Numbered from the stretch's first letter, positions 1 through 7,840 are shown. The stretch is 25,576 nucleotides of DNA from DASXMR01 sp036495525 (GCA_036495525.1 DASXMR010000079.1:1-25576), one strand, 5' to 3'. Numbers and translations: made by a program. The notes: generated by a model from the letters alone, not told the origin.

Positions 1-3
1 GGA

Positions 4-504
4 TCAGAGCCGTTTCTGGAAGACGATCGCGCGGCGCTGGTAGCCCATCCGTTCCTCGTAGAACGGCACTGACACCGGACTGTGCGCGTAGGTGTCCAGC
101 CGCACGACCTGCGCGCCGCGGGCGCGGCCCCACTCCTCGGCAGCCTGCAAGAGCGCGGTGCCGGCGCCGCCTCGCCAGTAGCCGCGGTCCACGATCAGCG
201 CGTCTACCAGCAGCCTGACCCAGCCGTGCTCGCGGGTGAGCTGCACGGCGGCGTTGGCCGCTGGCTGCTCAACCCTGGCTGCCAGCCAGCCCACGACCTC
301 GCCATCTGACTCGGCGACGAGCCGGAGTGAGTTGTCGCTGTCACGGCCGCCTTCATCCGCACTCTCGGCGTCACGCTCGGCGGCTGGCACCGGTACCTGG
401 AAATGCTCGGGATCGAGCTCCGCGTAGTAGGCCGCTGCGCTCATGAACGCCCGGCTGATCCCGGCGGCATCACCAGGGCGTGCGGCACGTATCGAAACGG
501 TCAT
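4..504 (-). CDS. GNAT-family N-acetyltransferase
   Basis: This 166-aa protein has the length and layout of a single GNAT domain, which transfers an acetyl group from acetyl-CoA to an amine. It opens with a typical beta-1 (VSIRAARPGDAAGI). Motif A, the acetyl-CoA pyrophosphate loop, is at about residues 101-119 (DALIVDRGYWRGGAGT). It is followed by an amphipathic helix and a C-terminal VPFYEERMGYQ segment typical of GNAT motif B. The frame stays open far upstream, but the GNAT fold begins at the ATG at 504 and the longer version would overlap the neighbouring redoxin gene. No clear Shine-Dalgarno is visible before this ATG. It lies 113 nt downstream of the peroxiredoxin-like gene on the same strand and may be co-transcribed with it. 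The acceptor substrate cannot be read from the sequence. Confidence 0.88.
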   Translation of the reverse strand: MTVSIRAARPGDAAGISRAFMSAAAYYAELDPEHFQVPVPAAERDAESADEGGRDSDNSLRLVAESDGEVVGWLAARVEQPAANAAVQLTREHGWVRLLVDALIVDRGYWRGGAGTALLQAAEEWGRARGAQVVRLDTYAHSPVSVPFYEERMGYQRRAIVFQKRL

Positions 505-617
505 CGAGAAGAATCGTACGATCAGCCGGATAAGCCACGAGATGCGGCAGCAGGCTAGCGCCAGGCCGTCGGCGAGAGTCCAGCTCAGGCGGCTGCGACG
601 GCAGCTGCGGCCGCGGG

Positions 618-1211
618 CTAGCTGGCGCCGTCGGCCTTGGCGGCCTGCTTGTCCCAGCCGTGGAACGGCGCGTAGTCGCCGCCTTCCCAGGCCTCGCGCA
701 GCCCCGGCGCGGACAGATCCCAGTCCGGCCGGATCTCCCTGGTCGCCGCCCGCAGGTCGTGCCACAGGTCGTAGAACGAGGGACGGCCCCAGAACCAGTA
801 GCCGTTGTAGACCTTGTGCACGATGAGCCCCGGCTTGAGTACGAGCGTGTGCGGGATCATCGGGTTGTTCTCGGGGTCGGTGTACTCGGCGATGTCCAGG
901 TCCTGCTGGATCGTCCGGCCAGGATCGGACAGGAAGGTCCACTGGGCGCCGACGGACGAGCGGAACTCCTGCAGCGTGTGATGCTCGTCGGTGGCGATGG
1001 TGACGACCCGGGTGTAAGCCACCGCGATCTTCGGGTAGTTGGCGGCCAGCTCGAGGTGCTGGTGGTGCTCCTTCGGGCAGTAGTTACCGCGCGCCAGCGT
1101 GAGGATCATCGGGTCGCGACCCTGCAGCTCGCTCAGCTTGCGGACGGTGTCGGTGTGGTCGGGCAGCGCGTAGTCAGGAAAGACGCCGCCGGGAACGATG
1201 TCGGAGCGCAT
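618..1211 (-). CDS. Peroxiredoxin-like (AhpC/TSA, redoxin fold) protein
   Basis: This 197-aa thioredoxin-fold protein of the AhpC/TSA-redoxin group probably reduces peroxides or another oxidant in the cytosol. The motif ARGNYCP puts the presumed peroxidatic cysteine at residue 45, matching the RGxxCP active site of AhpC/TSA relatives. Where many relatives carry a second cysteine (CPxC) this protein has Lys-Glu, and Cys45 is the only cysteine in it, so a one-Cys mechanism is inferred. The conserved FLSDPGRTIQQDLDI stretch and the following beta strands fit the fold. A GTG at 1229 would add six residues, but the ATG at 1211 has the better ribosome site (GAGAGG, 10 nt upstream). It is divergent from the ArsR-type regulator. 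The C-terminal about 50 residues (from FYDLWHDLR) extend beyond the core fold and are unassigned. Confidence 0.85.
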   Translation of the reverse strand: MRSDIVPGGVFPDYALPDHTDTVRKLSELQGRDPMILTLARGNYCPKEHHQHLELAANYPKIAVAYTRVVTIATDEHHTLQEFRSSVGAQWTFLSDPGRTIQQDLDIAEYTDPENNPMIPHTLVLKPGLIVHKVYNGYWFWGRPSFYDLWHDLRAATREIRPDWDLSAPGLREAWEGGDYAPFHGWDKQAAKADGAS

Positions 1212-1368
1212 GCGATGACCGCCTCTCACGTGGCATGCTCGCCCATGGCCTGCCCAGCCGCTGCCGGGTCAACCACGGCGTGCGTGGCGCGGCCGCTGGC
1301 AGCTCCGCCGAGTGGCGGAGCCTCTAGTTCTCGTCTGCGGCGATGTGACGAACCTGAGGGGCCGAGCC

Positions 1369-1397
1369 TTGTGGACGCCGGGGGTTCGGCATAGCGT
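1369..1397 (+). promoter_or_regulatory. Candidate promoter of the ArsR-type regulator gene
   Basis: A TTGTGG hexamer (1369-1374) and a TAGCGT hexamer (1392-1397) are separated by 17 nt, matching the -35 and TANNNT -10 pattern of actinobacterial housekeeping promoters. Initiation near 1404 would leave a leader of about 35 nt before the ATG at 1439. It would also place the alternative GTG at 1400 outside the transcript. Confidence 0.45.
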
Positions 1398-1438
1398 TCG
1401 TGCGGGGACTGATCGGCACCGAAGCTACGGGAGTTCTC

Positions 1439-2443
1439 ATGAGCGGGCCCCCTTCCGCCCAGCCTCGGGGTTATCGGCTGCGGATCGGCAAGGCCGCGGA
1501 GCCGATCGTCTCAGTGGTGAAAGTCCCGCATCTATCACTGACTTCGCTGCTCGTGTCCTCCTGTTCGTTAGGCACGGCTGGGCGCGCAGCGCGGGACGTC
1601 CGCGCCGCGGTCCGTCGTCCTGGCCGGTTCGCCCTGTCGGCCGTGCTGCAACGGTCACCGCACGTCTTTCCTGACCTTGCCCACTGTCCGGTACCGCCGG
1701 TGGCGGACGTCTCGGCGGCCGATCAGGTGCAGCGGCTGCACGAGGTTTCTGAATCCACTCTGCTGGCGGACCTGGACCGCAACTTCGGGGGTGAGGTGCC
1801 GCCGTGGTGGCGGCCGGCCGCAGACCGGCCGCGCAACTGGCTCGACTCGTTCGCCGCGGTGTCGATGGACGGCTGGGAGGTCATCGAGCCCCTGTGGCGG
1901 AGTGCCCAGCCACTGATAGACCGCGAGACCCGGCGGGTCGGCGCAGCGGTAGTGCGCGGTGGCACCGAGGCCCTGCTGAACAGCCTGCATCCGCGAATCC
2001 GGTACCACGACGGTGAGCTCACCGTGCTGGACGCGTGCGATTCCGTGCGCGACCTCGCCGGCCGCAAGCTGGCGCTGGTGCCGATGATCTGCGGCCCGAA
2101 CGGGACCGCGGTCAGCTTCGACCTGCCCGAAGTCGCGTTCGTGGGTTATCCGGTACGCGGATTCTCCGGCTCCGGCTGCCGCCACGCCATGGCGCCGGAG
2201 CCCGCCGGTGACGCGCTGGCTCTGGTGCTCGGCCCGGCACGGGCCAGGGCGCTGCGCGCCGCGCACCACCGGCTGACGGTCGGGCAGCTCGCCGCCGAGC
2301 TGCGGTGTGAGCCATGTACCGCCAGCTATCACTGCGACCGGCTGGAGAACGCCGGGCTGATCCAGCGCGAGCGGCACGGCCAGTCAGTATGGGTAACGCG
2401 CACGGCTCGTGGCGACGAGCTCGCCGACCTGCTCGCCCGCTAG
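1439..2443 (+). CDS. ArsR-type winged-helix transcriptional regulator with long N-terminal domain (DUF5937-like)
   Basis: This 334-aa protein has a roughly 240-residue N-terminal region of the kind found in actinobacterial DUF5937/ArsR regulators and a C-terminal winged helix-turn-helix at about residues 270-325. The HTH reads LTVGQLAAEL, then a recognition helix, then DRLENAGLIQRERHGQSVWV, which is the ArsR pattern including the wing. The recognition-helix region carries three cysteines (C290, C293, C299; C-x2-C-x5-C), which is unusual and could bind a metal or respond to oxidation. That is inference. The ATG at 1439 is chosen because CGGGAG lies 5 nt upstream; a GTG at 1400 is in frame but has no ribosome site. 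It is divergent from the peroxiredoxin-like gene, so control of that gene is possible. Confidence 0.82.
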   Translation: MSGPPSAQPRGYRLRIGKAAEPIVSVVKVPHLSLTSLLVSSCSLGTAGRAARDVRAAVRRPGRFALSAVLQRSPHVFPDLAHCPVPPVADVSAADQVQRLHEVSESTLLADLDRNFGGEVPPWWRPAADRPRNWLDSFAAVSMDGWEVIEPLWRSAQPLIDRETRRVGAAVVRGGTEALLNSLHPRIRYHDGELTVLDACDSVRDLAGRKLALVPMICGPNGTAVSFDLPEVAFVGYPVRGFSGSGCRHAMAPEPAGDALALVLGPARARALRAAHHRLTVGQLAAELRCEPCTASYHCDRLENAGLIQRERHGQSVWVTRTARGDELADLLAR

Positions 2444-2745
2444 TGTCCGGGTCCTGCCCGCCAGCTGAGACCACGCTTCACGCGAGCAGCCCCTGAACCG
2501 GAGCTACCGGCCGAATGGCCTTTCGCCGGCCTTAGTCAAGAAAATGAAAAAGCTTGCCGCCGACTCGGCTGCCGTTTCACCCTGTTATCGCATCTAATGC
2601 CAGTGGTCGCCGGCCATGAATCTGAGCAATGAATTGGCGGCAATGATCACGCAGCCAGTCACTGTGCTGCCTCGCCGACCAGCTGGCGTTCGACCAGAAC
2701 AAGGGCACCTTCGCCCTGGTTACGACGCATGAGGAGGTCATCAGC
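2444..2745. other. Intergenic stretch with a lower-GC segment
   Basis: This gap of about 300 nt lies between the ArsR-type regulator and the secreted protein gene. It holds the hairpin at 2507-2529 and an unusually A-rich run near 2535-2553. A strong ribosome site (GAGGAGG, 2731-2737) precedes the downstream ATG. I see no coding frame I can support and no convincing promoter pair. Confidence 0.6.
2507..2529 (+). terminator. Possible terminator hairpin after the ArsR-type gene
   Basis: CCGGC (2507-2511) pairs with GCCGG (2525-2529). After one mismatch the pairing continues as GAA with TTT around the loop TGGCC. There is no clear U tract, as is common in actinobacterial terminators. The stem is short, so the call is weak. 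Confidence 0.35.
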
Positions 2746-3216
2746 ATGAAGCCAATCGCCTGGCGCGCTGCCGTCGCGATCATCGGCCTGGCCGGCGCGT
2801 TCGGCCTGGCCGCCGGCACGGTCCCGGCCGCGGCCGCAACTACGCCAGCGGTTCACGCTAGCGTGTTCCGAGCCACCGTGGATATGCGGCCCAGTCATGC
2901 GCTTGCAGGCACCGCGCCTATGATCGCCAAGGTGCCGGCGAGCCAGTGTCTTCCGCTTCCCCTGCACAGGTTCGTCATTTTTAACGGGTCCTGTCATCGG
3001 ATAGAGACGCGCACCTGCTTCGCCGGAAATGAGGGAAACTTCCCGTCGATCCCTCGGCATGCGGATAATGGCTGCATATTCCGCGTGTGGCTCTATACGC
3101 AGACAGGCGAGCGCGGCCAGACGCTCTGTCTCACGCACCGGACCGCAACCGGCACGCTGCATACAGACTGGAAGAGCTTCCGCATAGTCAGTAACCAAGA
3201 CCCCTGCCATCATTAG
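2746..3216 (+). CDS. Small secreted six-cysteine protein of unknown function
   Basis: This is a 156-aa exported protein that I do not recognise. The N-terminus has one Lys and one Arg, a hydrophobic stretch (about residues 8-24) and an AAAATTPAVHA region typical of a signal peptidase I site near residue 30-38. The mature part is about 118 residues and has six cysteines (C68, C83, C91, C110, C128, C154), enough for three disulfides and suggesting a compact extracellular domain. The start is firm because GAGGAGG lies 8 nt before the ATG. The mature region uses more A/T-ending codons than its neighbours, as in stretches around 2980-3080, which suggests a different origin or weak codon selection. 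It is probably a single-gene unit that ends at the strong hairpin just downstream. Confidence 0.78.
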   Translation: MKPIAWRAAVAIIGLAGAFGLAAGTVPAAAATTPAVHASVFRATVDMRPSHALAGTAPMIAKVPASQCLPLPLHRFVIFNGSCHRIETRTCFAGNEGNFPSIPRHADNGCIFRVWLYTQTGERGQTLCLTHRTATGTLHTDWKSFRIVSNQDPCHH

Positions 3217-3224
3217 GGCTCGCT

Positions 3225-3263
3225 CCGGGCTGCGGTCTTATCCTCGGCTAGACCGCAGCCCGG
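3225..3263. terminator. Bidirectional terminator hairpin
   Basis: A perfect 14-bp inverted repeat has arms CCGGGCTGCGGTCT (3225-3238) and AGACCGCAGCCCGG (3250-3263) with an 11-nt loop. It lies 8 nt after the stop of the secreted protein gene and about 70 nt from the end of the converging phosphatase gene. It has no long U tract, but a stem this stable between converging genes is most simply a terminator for both. Confidence 0.8.
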
Positions 3264-3336
3264 GCAGCCGGCAGTCAAAGCGCCGCTGCCAACGTCGGCC
3301 GGATCGCGGCTGGCCATCCGGTACCTGGCTGCATGC

Positions 3337-4917
3337 TCACGCCGGGAGCGCCAGCTTGAACCAGACGACCTTGCCGGTCGGCACCCGGCCGACTCCCCAG
3401 CTGACAGCGAGCTTGCTGACCAGGTACAGGCCCCGGCCCGAGTCGGCCAGCGGCTCGGGCTGATGCATCACCGGCGCCCGCGGGTCGTCGTCGGACACTT
3501 CGCACAGCAGCGTGTCGGTCCGCAGCAGCCGCAGGCTGACCGGCCGGGTGGCGTGCGTCACGGCGTTGGTGACCAGCTCGGATACCAGCAGCTCCACGGT
3601 GTCGGAGTACTTGGACAGACCCCACCCTGCGAGCACGGCGCGGACCAGGCGGCGCGCCCTGGCCGGCGTCGCGCGGTGCGCGTCGAGGATCCAGTGGGCC
3701 ACGTCCCTGGCCGGGATGCCGCACAGCCTGGCCATCAGCAGCGCGACGTCATCCTCGCGGCTGGCGGTGTTGAACGCGCGCAGCAGGCTCTCGCACTGCT
3801 CGTCCAGCGGAGCGGCGGGATCGGAGATGTTCTGCCGCAGCGCCGCAAGACCCTGGCTGATGCTGGCACCGCGGACCTCGAGCAGCCCGTCCGTGCACGC
3901 CACGAACAGGCTGCCGGGCGGCGCGCTGAACTCGACGGTCTCGAACGAGATGCCGCCCACGCCGATCGGGCCGCCGGCCGGCAGGTTGATCAGCTGAGCC
4001 TGGCCGTCGGCGTCCACCAGGACCGGCGGGATGTGCCCAGCCCTCGCGGCGGTCATCCGGTTCCGCACCGGGTCGTACACGCAGTACAGGAACGTGGCGA
4101 GGGTGTTCTCATCCATCCGCGCCGCGACCTCGTCCAGGTGCCGGCAGACCTCGTGCGGCGGCAGGTCGAGCGCCGCCAGGGTCTGCACCGCTGCCCGCAG
4201 CCGGCCCATGGCCGCGGCCGAGTGGATCCCGTGCCCCATTACGTCGCCTACGACCAGGGCCACCCGGCTGCCGGTCAGCGGGATCGCGTCGAACCAGTCC
4301 CCGCCGACCTGGGCAGCCAGGTTGCCCGGCAGGTAGCGGTGCGCGATCTGCACGCCCGGCAGGTCAGGCGGCCTGGTCGGCAGCATGCTGCGCTGCAGCA
4401 CGTCCGCGTTGCGCGCCTCGCGCTGGTAGAGAATCGCCGCCCGCAGCGTGAGCGCCGTCTGCGCGCCCAGCTGACGGGCCGCGAGCTCGCTCGTCTTGCC
4501 GAAGTCCTCGCGGCCATGGGCGCGAACGAGCACCGCGAAGCCGAGTTCCTCGCCGTGTGCGCGCAGTGGCACGAGCAGCTTCCCTGGCTGGCGGGACCGG
4601 ACCTGGCCGGTCAGTAAGTGCGTGCCATGGCCGTCGGACGGTGCTGGTGCCAGCCCCGCCTCGCCGGCCGACGCCACCAGCCGTACTGGCTGCTGCGGGC
4701 GTGCCGCCACCGGGACGATGCTGTCCGCCAGCACCGCCTCGGCGGCGTAAACGGCGGCGTAGTCGGTGAGAAATGGCACCGCCGCGGTGCAGAACCCGGT
4801 GGCGATCCGCACCGGATCGAGGTCAGCGCCGATCCGCTCGGTCGCCTCGTTCAGGAACGTCAGCCACTGCTCCATCGCCGACGGGCTGACGTGCTCCGCC
4901 TGCTCGCGCGCTTGCAT
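3337..4917 (-). CDS. GAF-SpoIIE (PP2C) phosphatase with C-terminal HATPase domain
   Basis: This 526-aa signalling protein has three domains. A GAF-like sensor spans about residues 10-160. A PP2C/SpoIIE serine phosphatase domain spans about 175-395. An anti-sigma-factor-type HATPase (RsbW-like) domain spans about 405-524. The phosphatase motifs are present: GGDWFD (205-210), GDVMGHG (224-230), AGHIPP (293-298), TDGLLE (342-347) and the metal-binding EDD (388-390). The HATPase has an N box (ELVTNAVTHA, 447-456) and a glycine box (GRGLYLV, 494-500). Such fusions are common in Streptomyces and relatives. They act in partner-switching control of sigma factors through phosphorylation and dephosphorylation of STAS anti-anti-sigma proteins. 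No membrane segment is seen, so it is probably cytosolic. It starts 7 nt after the stop of the upstream methyltransferase gene and is probably co-transcribed with it. No STAS partner or sigma factor gene is nearby. Confidence 0.93.
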   Translation of the reverse strand: MQAREQAEHVSPSAMEQWLTFLNEATERIGADLDPVRIATGFCTAAVPFLTDYAAVYAAEAVLADSIVPVAARPQQPVRLVASAGEAGLAPAPSDGHGTHLLTGQVRSRQPGKLLVPLRAHGEELGFAVLVRAHGREDFGKTSELAARQLGAQTALTLRAAILYQREARNADVLQRSMLPTRPPDLPGVQIAHRYLPGNLAAQVGGDWFDAIPLTGSRVALVVGDVMGHGIHSAAAMGRLRAAVQTLAALDLPPHEVCRHLDEVAARMDENTLATFLYCVYDPVRNRMTAARAGHIPPVLVDADGQAQLINLPAGGPIGVGGISFETVEFSAPPGSLFVACTDGLLEVRGASISQGLAALRQNISDPAAPLDEQCESLLRAFNTASREDDVALLMARLCGIPARDVAHWILDAHRATPARARRLVRAVLAGWGLSKYSDTVELLVSELVTNAVTHATRPVSLRLLRTDTLLCEVSDDDPRAPVMHQPEPLADSGRGLYLVSKLAVSWGVGRVPTGKVVWFKLALPA

Positions 4918-4924
4918 GGTCCCG

Positions 4925-5593
4925 TCAGTCGCCTGCCCGCTGACAGCAGAGCGTCAGCTGTATCTCGGGCGGCAGGTCGGCGCTGACCGGCGCGTAGGAC
5001 AGGCTGTCTTCCGCCAGCACGGCGAAGCCGGCCGCCGAGACGACCTCCCGCAGGTCGTCTCGGATGTAGCCGGTCACGCGAACCAGCTCGCCGAGGAACG
5101 GGATCGGCACGTCGTCGATGTCCGCCTCGACCATGCCGAGCGCGAGCAGGCCATCGGGTACCAGCACGTCGCGCAGTCGCCCGAGCGCGAGGGGAATCTC
5201 GGCCCTGGGGAGCATGAGCAGGGAGAAGAACGAGACGGCCGCGTCGAACTCGCCCAGCCCCGCGCTGACGTCCATGATGTCCATCTGGAGGAACGTCGCG
5301 GCCGGCACATTGCGCCGCGCCAGGTCGAGCATCACCGGGGAGATGTCGATGCCGGTGACCTGCGCGCCGGCGTCGGTGAGCTGCCGTGTCGCCGGAACGC
5401 CGGTGCCGCAGCCGACGTCCAGCACGCGCGCGCCGGGCGGTAGCCGGCCAATCAGCCAGGAGACGGCGGCGAGCTGGCCTTCCTTGTGCGGAAATACCTC
5501 GTCATATCGCTCGCCAATATGATCAAAGGCAGAGGCTTGCATCCGGCGGCGCTCAGCTCGTGCCGCATCAGCACCAGATTCGCGTAACACCAT
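4925..5593 (-). CDS. Class I SAM-dependent methyltransferase
   Basis: This 222-aa protein has the Rossmann methyltransferase fold. Motif I is VLDVGCGTG (57-65), motif II is GIDIS (81-85), and DAAVSFFSLLMLP occupies the motif IV/post-II position. The length and the FDHIGERYDEVFP start fit the Methyltransf_11/25 small-molecule group. The ATG at 5593 is preceded by GGAAGGAA at an ideal distance, which fixes the start; an internal Met at residue 18 has no such site. Its stop is 7 nt before the phosphatase start, implying one transcript. The substrate is not predictable. Confidence 0.9.
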   Translation of the reverse strand: MVLRESGADAARAERRRMQASAFDHIGERYDEVFPHKEGQLAAVSWLIGRLPPGARVLDVGCGTGVPATRQLTDAGAQVTGIDISPVMLDLARRNVPAATFLQMDIMDVSAGLGEFDAAVSFFSLLMLPRAEIPLALGRLRDVLVPDGLLALGMVEADIDDVPIPFLGELVRVTGYIRDDLREVVSAAGFAVLAEDSLSYAPVSADLPPEIQLTLCCQRAGD

Positions 5594-5723
5594 TTTCCTT
5601 CCTGATTCTGGATTTTCTTCATCATCACATCACCTTCCTGCCCTCGCCACCCGGTCGGGCAGGGTGCCGCCGCGGGCTGCGGACCCCGCACATCAACTCG
5701 CGGCCCTCGCCACCGTGGCGGCG

Positions 5724-6509
5724 TTAGCCGCTGACCGGAGCCATGGTCAGGTGCGTCCGCTGCTCAAGCCCGACCTCGGCCGAGTTCTGCAGCAGCGCTG
5801 CCAGCTCGGCCCTGAACGATGCCCTGGTGGCCTCGTCGTAGCTGAGGCTGGTGGCCCTGGTCAGCTCCAGCCCGAGTACCCGACCCGCCGGCATGGACCG
5901 GCGCTGCGCGTGCTCCCGGACGACGGGCGGGCCGAACAGCCCGCTCCGCTCCATCTGCTCGGCCACGCTCGGCGGGGCGGTCATGGCCCAGGCACCGCCG
6001 TCCTGGCCGCGCCTGATCCAGGCCTGGGTCAGCGTGCTGCCCAGCGGCTCGTCGTAGTGCTCGCCGGTGCTCAGCACGGCGAGCCAGCCGCCGGGCGCGA
6101 GCAGCCGAGCCGCCTTGGCCCACTTGATCTCCGGATCGACCCAGTGGAACGCGGTAGCCGAGACGATCAGCTGGAACGCGGCGCTCGCTGCCTGGTAGTC
6201 CTCGAAGGAACTCACCTCGAACTCAGCAGAGCCGGCCGGCACGTTCCGCCGGGCGATCTCGATCATCGCCGGGCCGAGGTCAATCGCGAGCAGCCGGAAG
6301 CCGCGGGCCGCGAGCTGACGGGTGAGCTGGCCGGTGCCGCAGCCGACCTCGAGGACCCGGCTGCCGTCCCGCAGGCCGGCGATCCCGGTCATGGCCGTCA
6401 GCAGCTCGTCCGGATAGCCGGAACGGCAGGAGTCGTAGAGCTCTGCGACGCTGTTGAACAGCCGTCGCTGCCGGTGCCGCTTCTGCTGCCCGGCCGGGTC
6501 AGTCTGCAC
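5724..6509 (-). CDS. Class I SAM-dependent methyltransferase (UbiE-like)
   Basis: This 261-aa methyltransferase has motif I RVLEVGCGTG (51-60), an acidic AIDLG end of beta-2 (75-79) and the sequence ATAFHWVDPE, a signature of the Methyltransf_11 group often annotated as UbiE-like or trans-aconitate-methyltransferase-like. The start FNSVAELYD...SGYP at about residue 18 is typical of this subgroup in actinobacteria, so the GTG at 6509 gives the expected N-terminus even though no clear ribosome site precedes it. It begins 27 nt after the stop of the 75-aa Cys-rich protein gene and lies 130 nt upstream of the next methyltransferase. The two methyltransferases are not close copies of each other. 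Confidence 0.88.
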   Translation of the reverse strand: MQTDPAGQQKRHRQRRLFNSVAELYDSCRSGYPDELLTAMTGIAGLRDGSRVLEVGCGTGQLTRQLAARGFRLLAIDLGPAMIEIARRNVPAGSAEFEVSSFEDYQAASAAFQLIVSATAFHWVDPEIKWAKAARLLAPGGWLAVLSTGEHYDEPLGSTLTQAWIRRGQDGGAWAMTAPPSVAEQMERSGLFGPPVVREHAQRRSMPAGRVLGLELTRATSLSYDEATRASFRAELAALLQNSAEVGLEQRTHLTMAPVSG

Positions 6510-6536
6510 GCACGCCAGTATGCAGGCGGGCTACGG

Positions 6537-6764
6537 TCAGGCCCTGACGGCGCCTGCTGGCATGGGGCTGAGGACGCCGCGATGCGATGTCCAGCGCTCG
6601 GTGCAGCGCCGCACGTCGCGGCAGTACCAGCGGATGTCGGAGCAGGCGGCGCTCCCGTCGGCGATGAGCTGCGGGGACGGCAGCTGCGTCCCGCACATCC
6701 AGCACGCCCTGATTTGCGATGGCAGCGACGGTGCCCAGCTCGAGCGTTCCTCGGCCATGGTCAT
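6537..6764 (-). CDS. Small Cys-rich (putative zinc-binding) protein
   Basis: This 75-aa protein has a central conserved block, CWMCGTQLP followed by IADGSAACSDIRWYCRDVRRCTERWTS. It gives five cysteines (C21, C24, C41, C48, C54), of which CxxC plus a later pair could bind zinc. I recognise the block as resembling a small conserved actinobacterial hypothetical protein family, but no function is known to me. The ATG at 6764 has GGAGGTG (complement of 6774-6780) upstream, and a second ATG two codons later is possible. It is the first gene of a minus-strand cluster with two methyltransferases and the SpoIIE phosphatase. Overlapping longer frames in this stretch are not supported. Confidence 0.75.
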   Translation of the reverse strand: MTMAEERSSWAPSLPSQIRACWMCGTQLPSPQLIADGSAACSDIRWYCRDVRRCTERWTSHRGVLSPMPAGAVRA

Positions 6765-7029
6765 GACTCAGCTCACCTCCGCCAGTTGACTGCGATCGGG
6801 GAAGGAGCTGAGAGCGGGCGAGGGCCGACTCCGTATCGCTGCTGACTCGACTTCGTTCGGTGAAGTGTGGCACGCCGCGTGCCCGCCAGTCCATGCCGTA
6901 ACGCCGGCCATTCTCGGCGAGCTGCTGCCCCCGAGCCAGCAGGACCGCACGCGGGGCTGCCGCGGCCGGCTGCGGCACCGGCGCATACGCTGAGCAGCCT
7001 GGCGTCAGCGCCGGGGGCGGGGGGGCACG

Positions 7030-7665
7030 ATGGCGAGGCCAGTTCGGGTCGTCGGCCTGGGCGGCTCGCTGCGATCAGAGTCGACCAGCCGCACCGCGCT
7101 CCAGGTCGCTCTCGACGGGGCGGCAGCCCAGGGTGCCGGGACTGAGCTGCTCTGGCTCCGTGAACTCGACCTGCCCCTGTACACCGCTGAGCACGCTATC
7201 CCGGCGGCTGCGCACCAGCTGGCTGACACGGCGCATGGCTGCGACGCGATGATCTGGAGCAGCCCGACCTATCACGGCTCAGTCAGCGGCTCGTTCAAGA
7301 ACGCGCTCGACTGGCTCATCCTGCTGGCCGAGCGGACCCCGCCCTACCTGGCGAACAAGCCCATCGGCCTGATCAGCACGGCCGGCGGCGTGCAGGGCCT
7401 GCAGTCGGTCAACTCGATGGACTTCATCGCCAGGGCGCTGCGCGCCTGGAGTGTCCCGCTGGTGCTGCCGGTCGCCCAATCGTGGCGGGCATTCGACCCG
7501 GACGGCCGCCTCACCGACGATGCGGTCGGCGCGCAGCTGCGCGCCCTCGGCGCGGAGGTCGTCCGGGCGGCGCGCCAGTTCCTGGCGGACGGCACCTGTG
7601 ACTACGCGGAGGAGCGGCAGTTCGCCAGGGCGGGCGGCGTTCCGAGCCGCGGCGCGGCCGGCTGA
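7030..7665 (+). CDS. NADPH-dependent FMN reductase (flavodoxin-fold)
   Basis: This 211-aa protein belongs to the NADPH-dependent FMN reductase family, which transfers electrons from NAD(P)H to a flavin or to quinone or azo acceptors. The N-terminal beta strand and phosphate-binding loop, VVGLGGSLRSESTSRTAL (about 7-24), bind the FMN phosphate. SSPTYHGSVSGSFKNALDWL (77-96) is the second flavin-contact motif and matches the family closely. The segment STAGGVQGLQSVN (about 125-137) forms the third loop. The ATG at 7030 follows a G-rich ribosome-site-like run. It is divergent from the Cys-rich protein gene, with a 265-nt space between them. The gene appears to be alone. Confidence 0.92.
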   Translation: MARPVRVVGLGGSLRSESTSRTALQVALDGAAAQGAGTELLWLRELDLPLYTAEHAIPAAAHQLADTAHGCDAMIWSSPTYHGSVSGSFKNALDWLILLAERTPPYLANKPIGLISTAGGVQGLQSVNSMDFIARALRAWSVPLVLPVAQSWRAFDPDGRLTDDAVGAQLRALGAEVVRAARQFLADGTCDYAEERQFARAGGVPSRGAAG

Positions 7666-7840
7666 ATCAGTACCTGAGCGGGTTTCGCCGGCATTTAATC
7701 GGTGTCCTAGGTAATGGCTGTCACGCGGATTTCGATAGGTATGTTGCGGACGGCCGGTGTGGCACGGCAGGCTGCTGCGCGAGGCAGTTTGCGCTCGCCC
7801 GGTACCGGCCACGGCGCTGCTGCTCGAAAGGGCGGGGAAA

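Noticed and set aside
505..942. N-terminal extension of the GNAT protein
   Set aside because: It would overlap most of the peroxiredoxin-like gene in another frame and adds an Arg/Ala/Gly-rich sequence outside the GNAT fold.
5452..5691. Small minus-strand frame overlapping the methyltransferase start
   Set aside because: It overlaps the start of a well-supported gene in another frame, and its internal Met-Met-Lys-Lys start has no separate support.
5664..6845. Plus-strand open frame of about 390 codons
   Set aside because: It is antisense to a methyltransferase with clear SAM motifs and to the Cys-rich mini-protein; the product has no recognisable fold.
6499..6978. Minus-strand open frame of about 160 codons overlapping the Cys-rich protein
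   Set aside because: The 75-aa frame has the conserved Cys block and a strong ribosome site; this one has neither.
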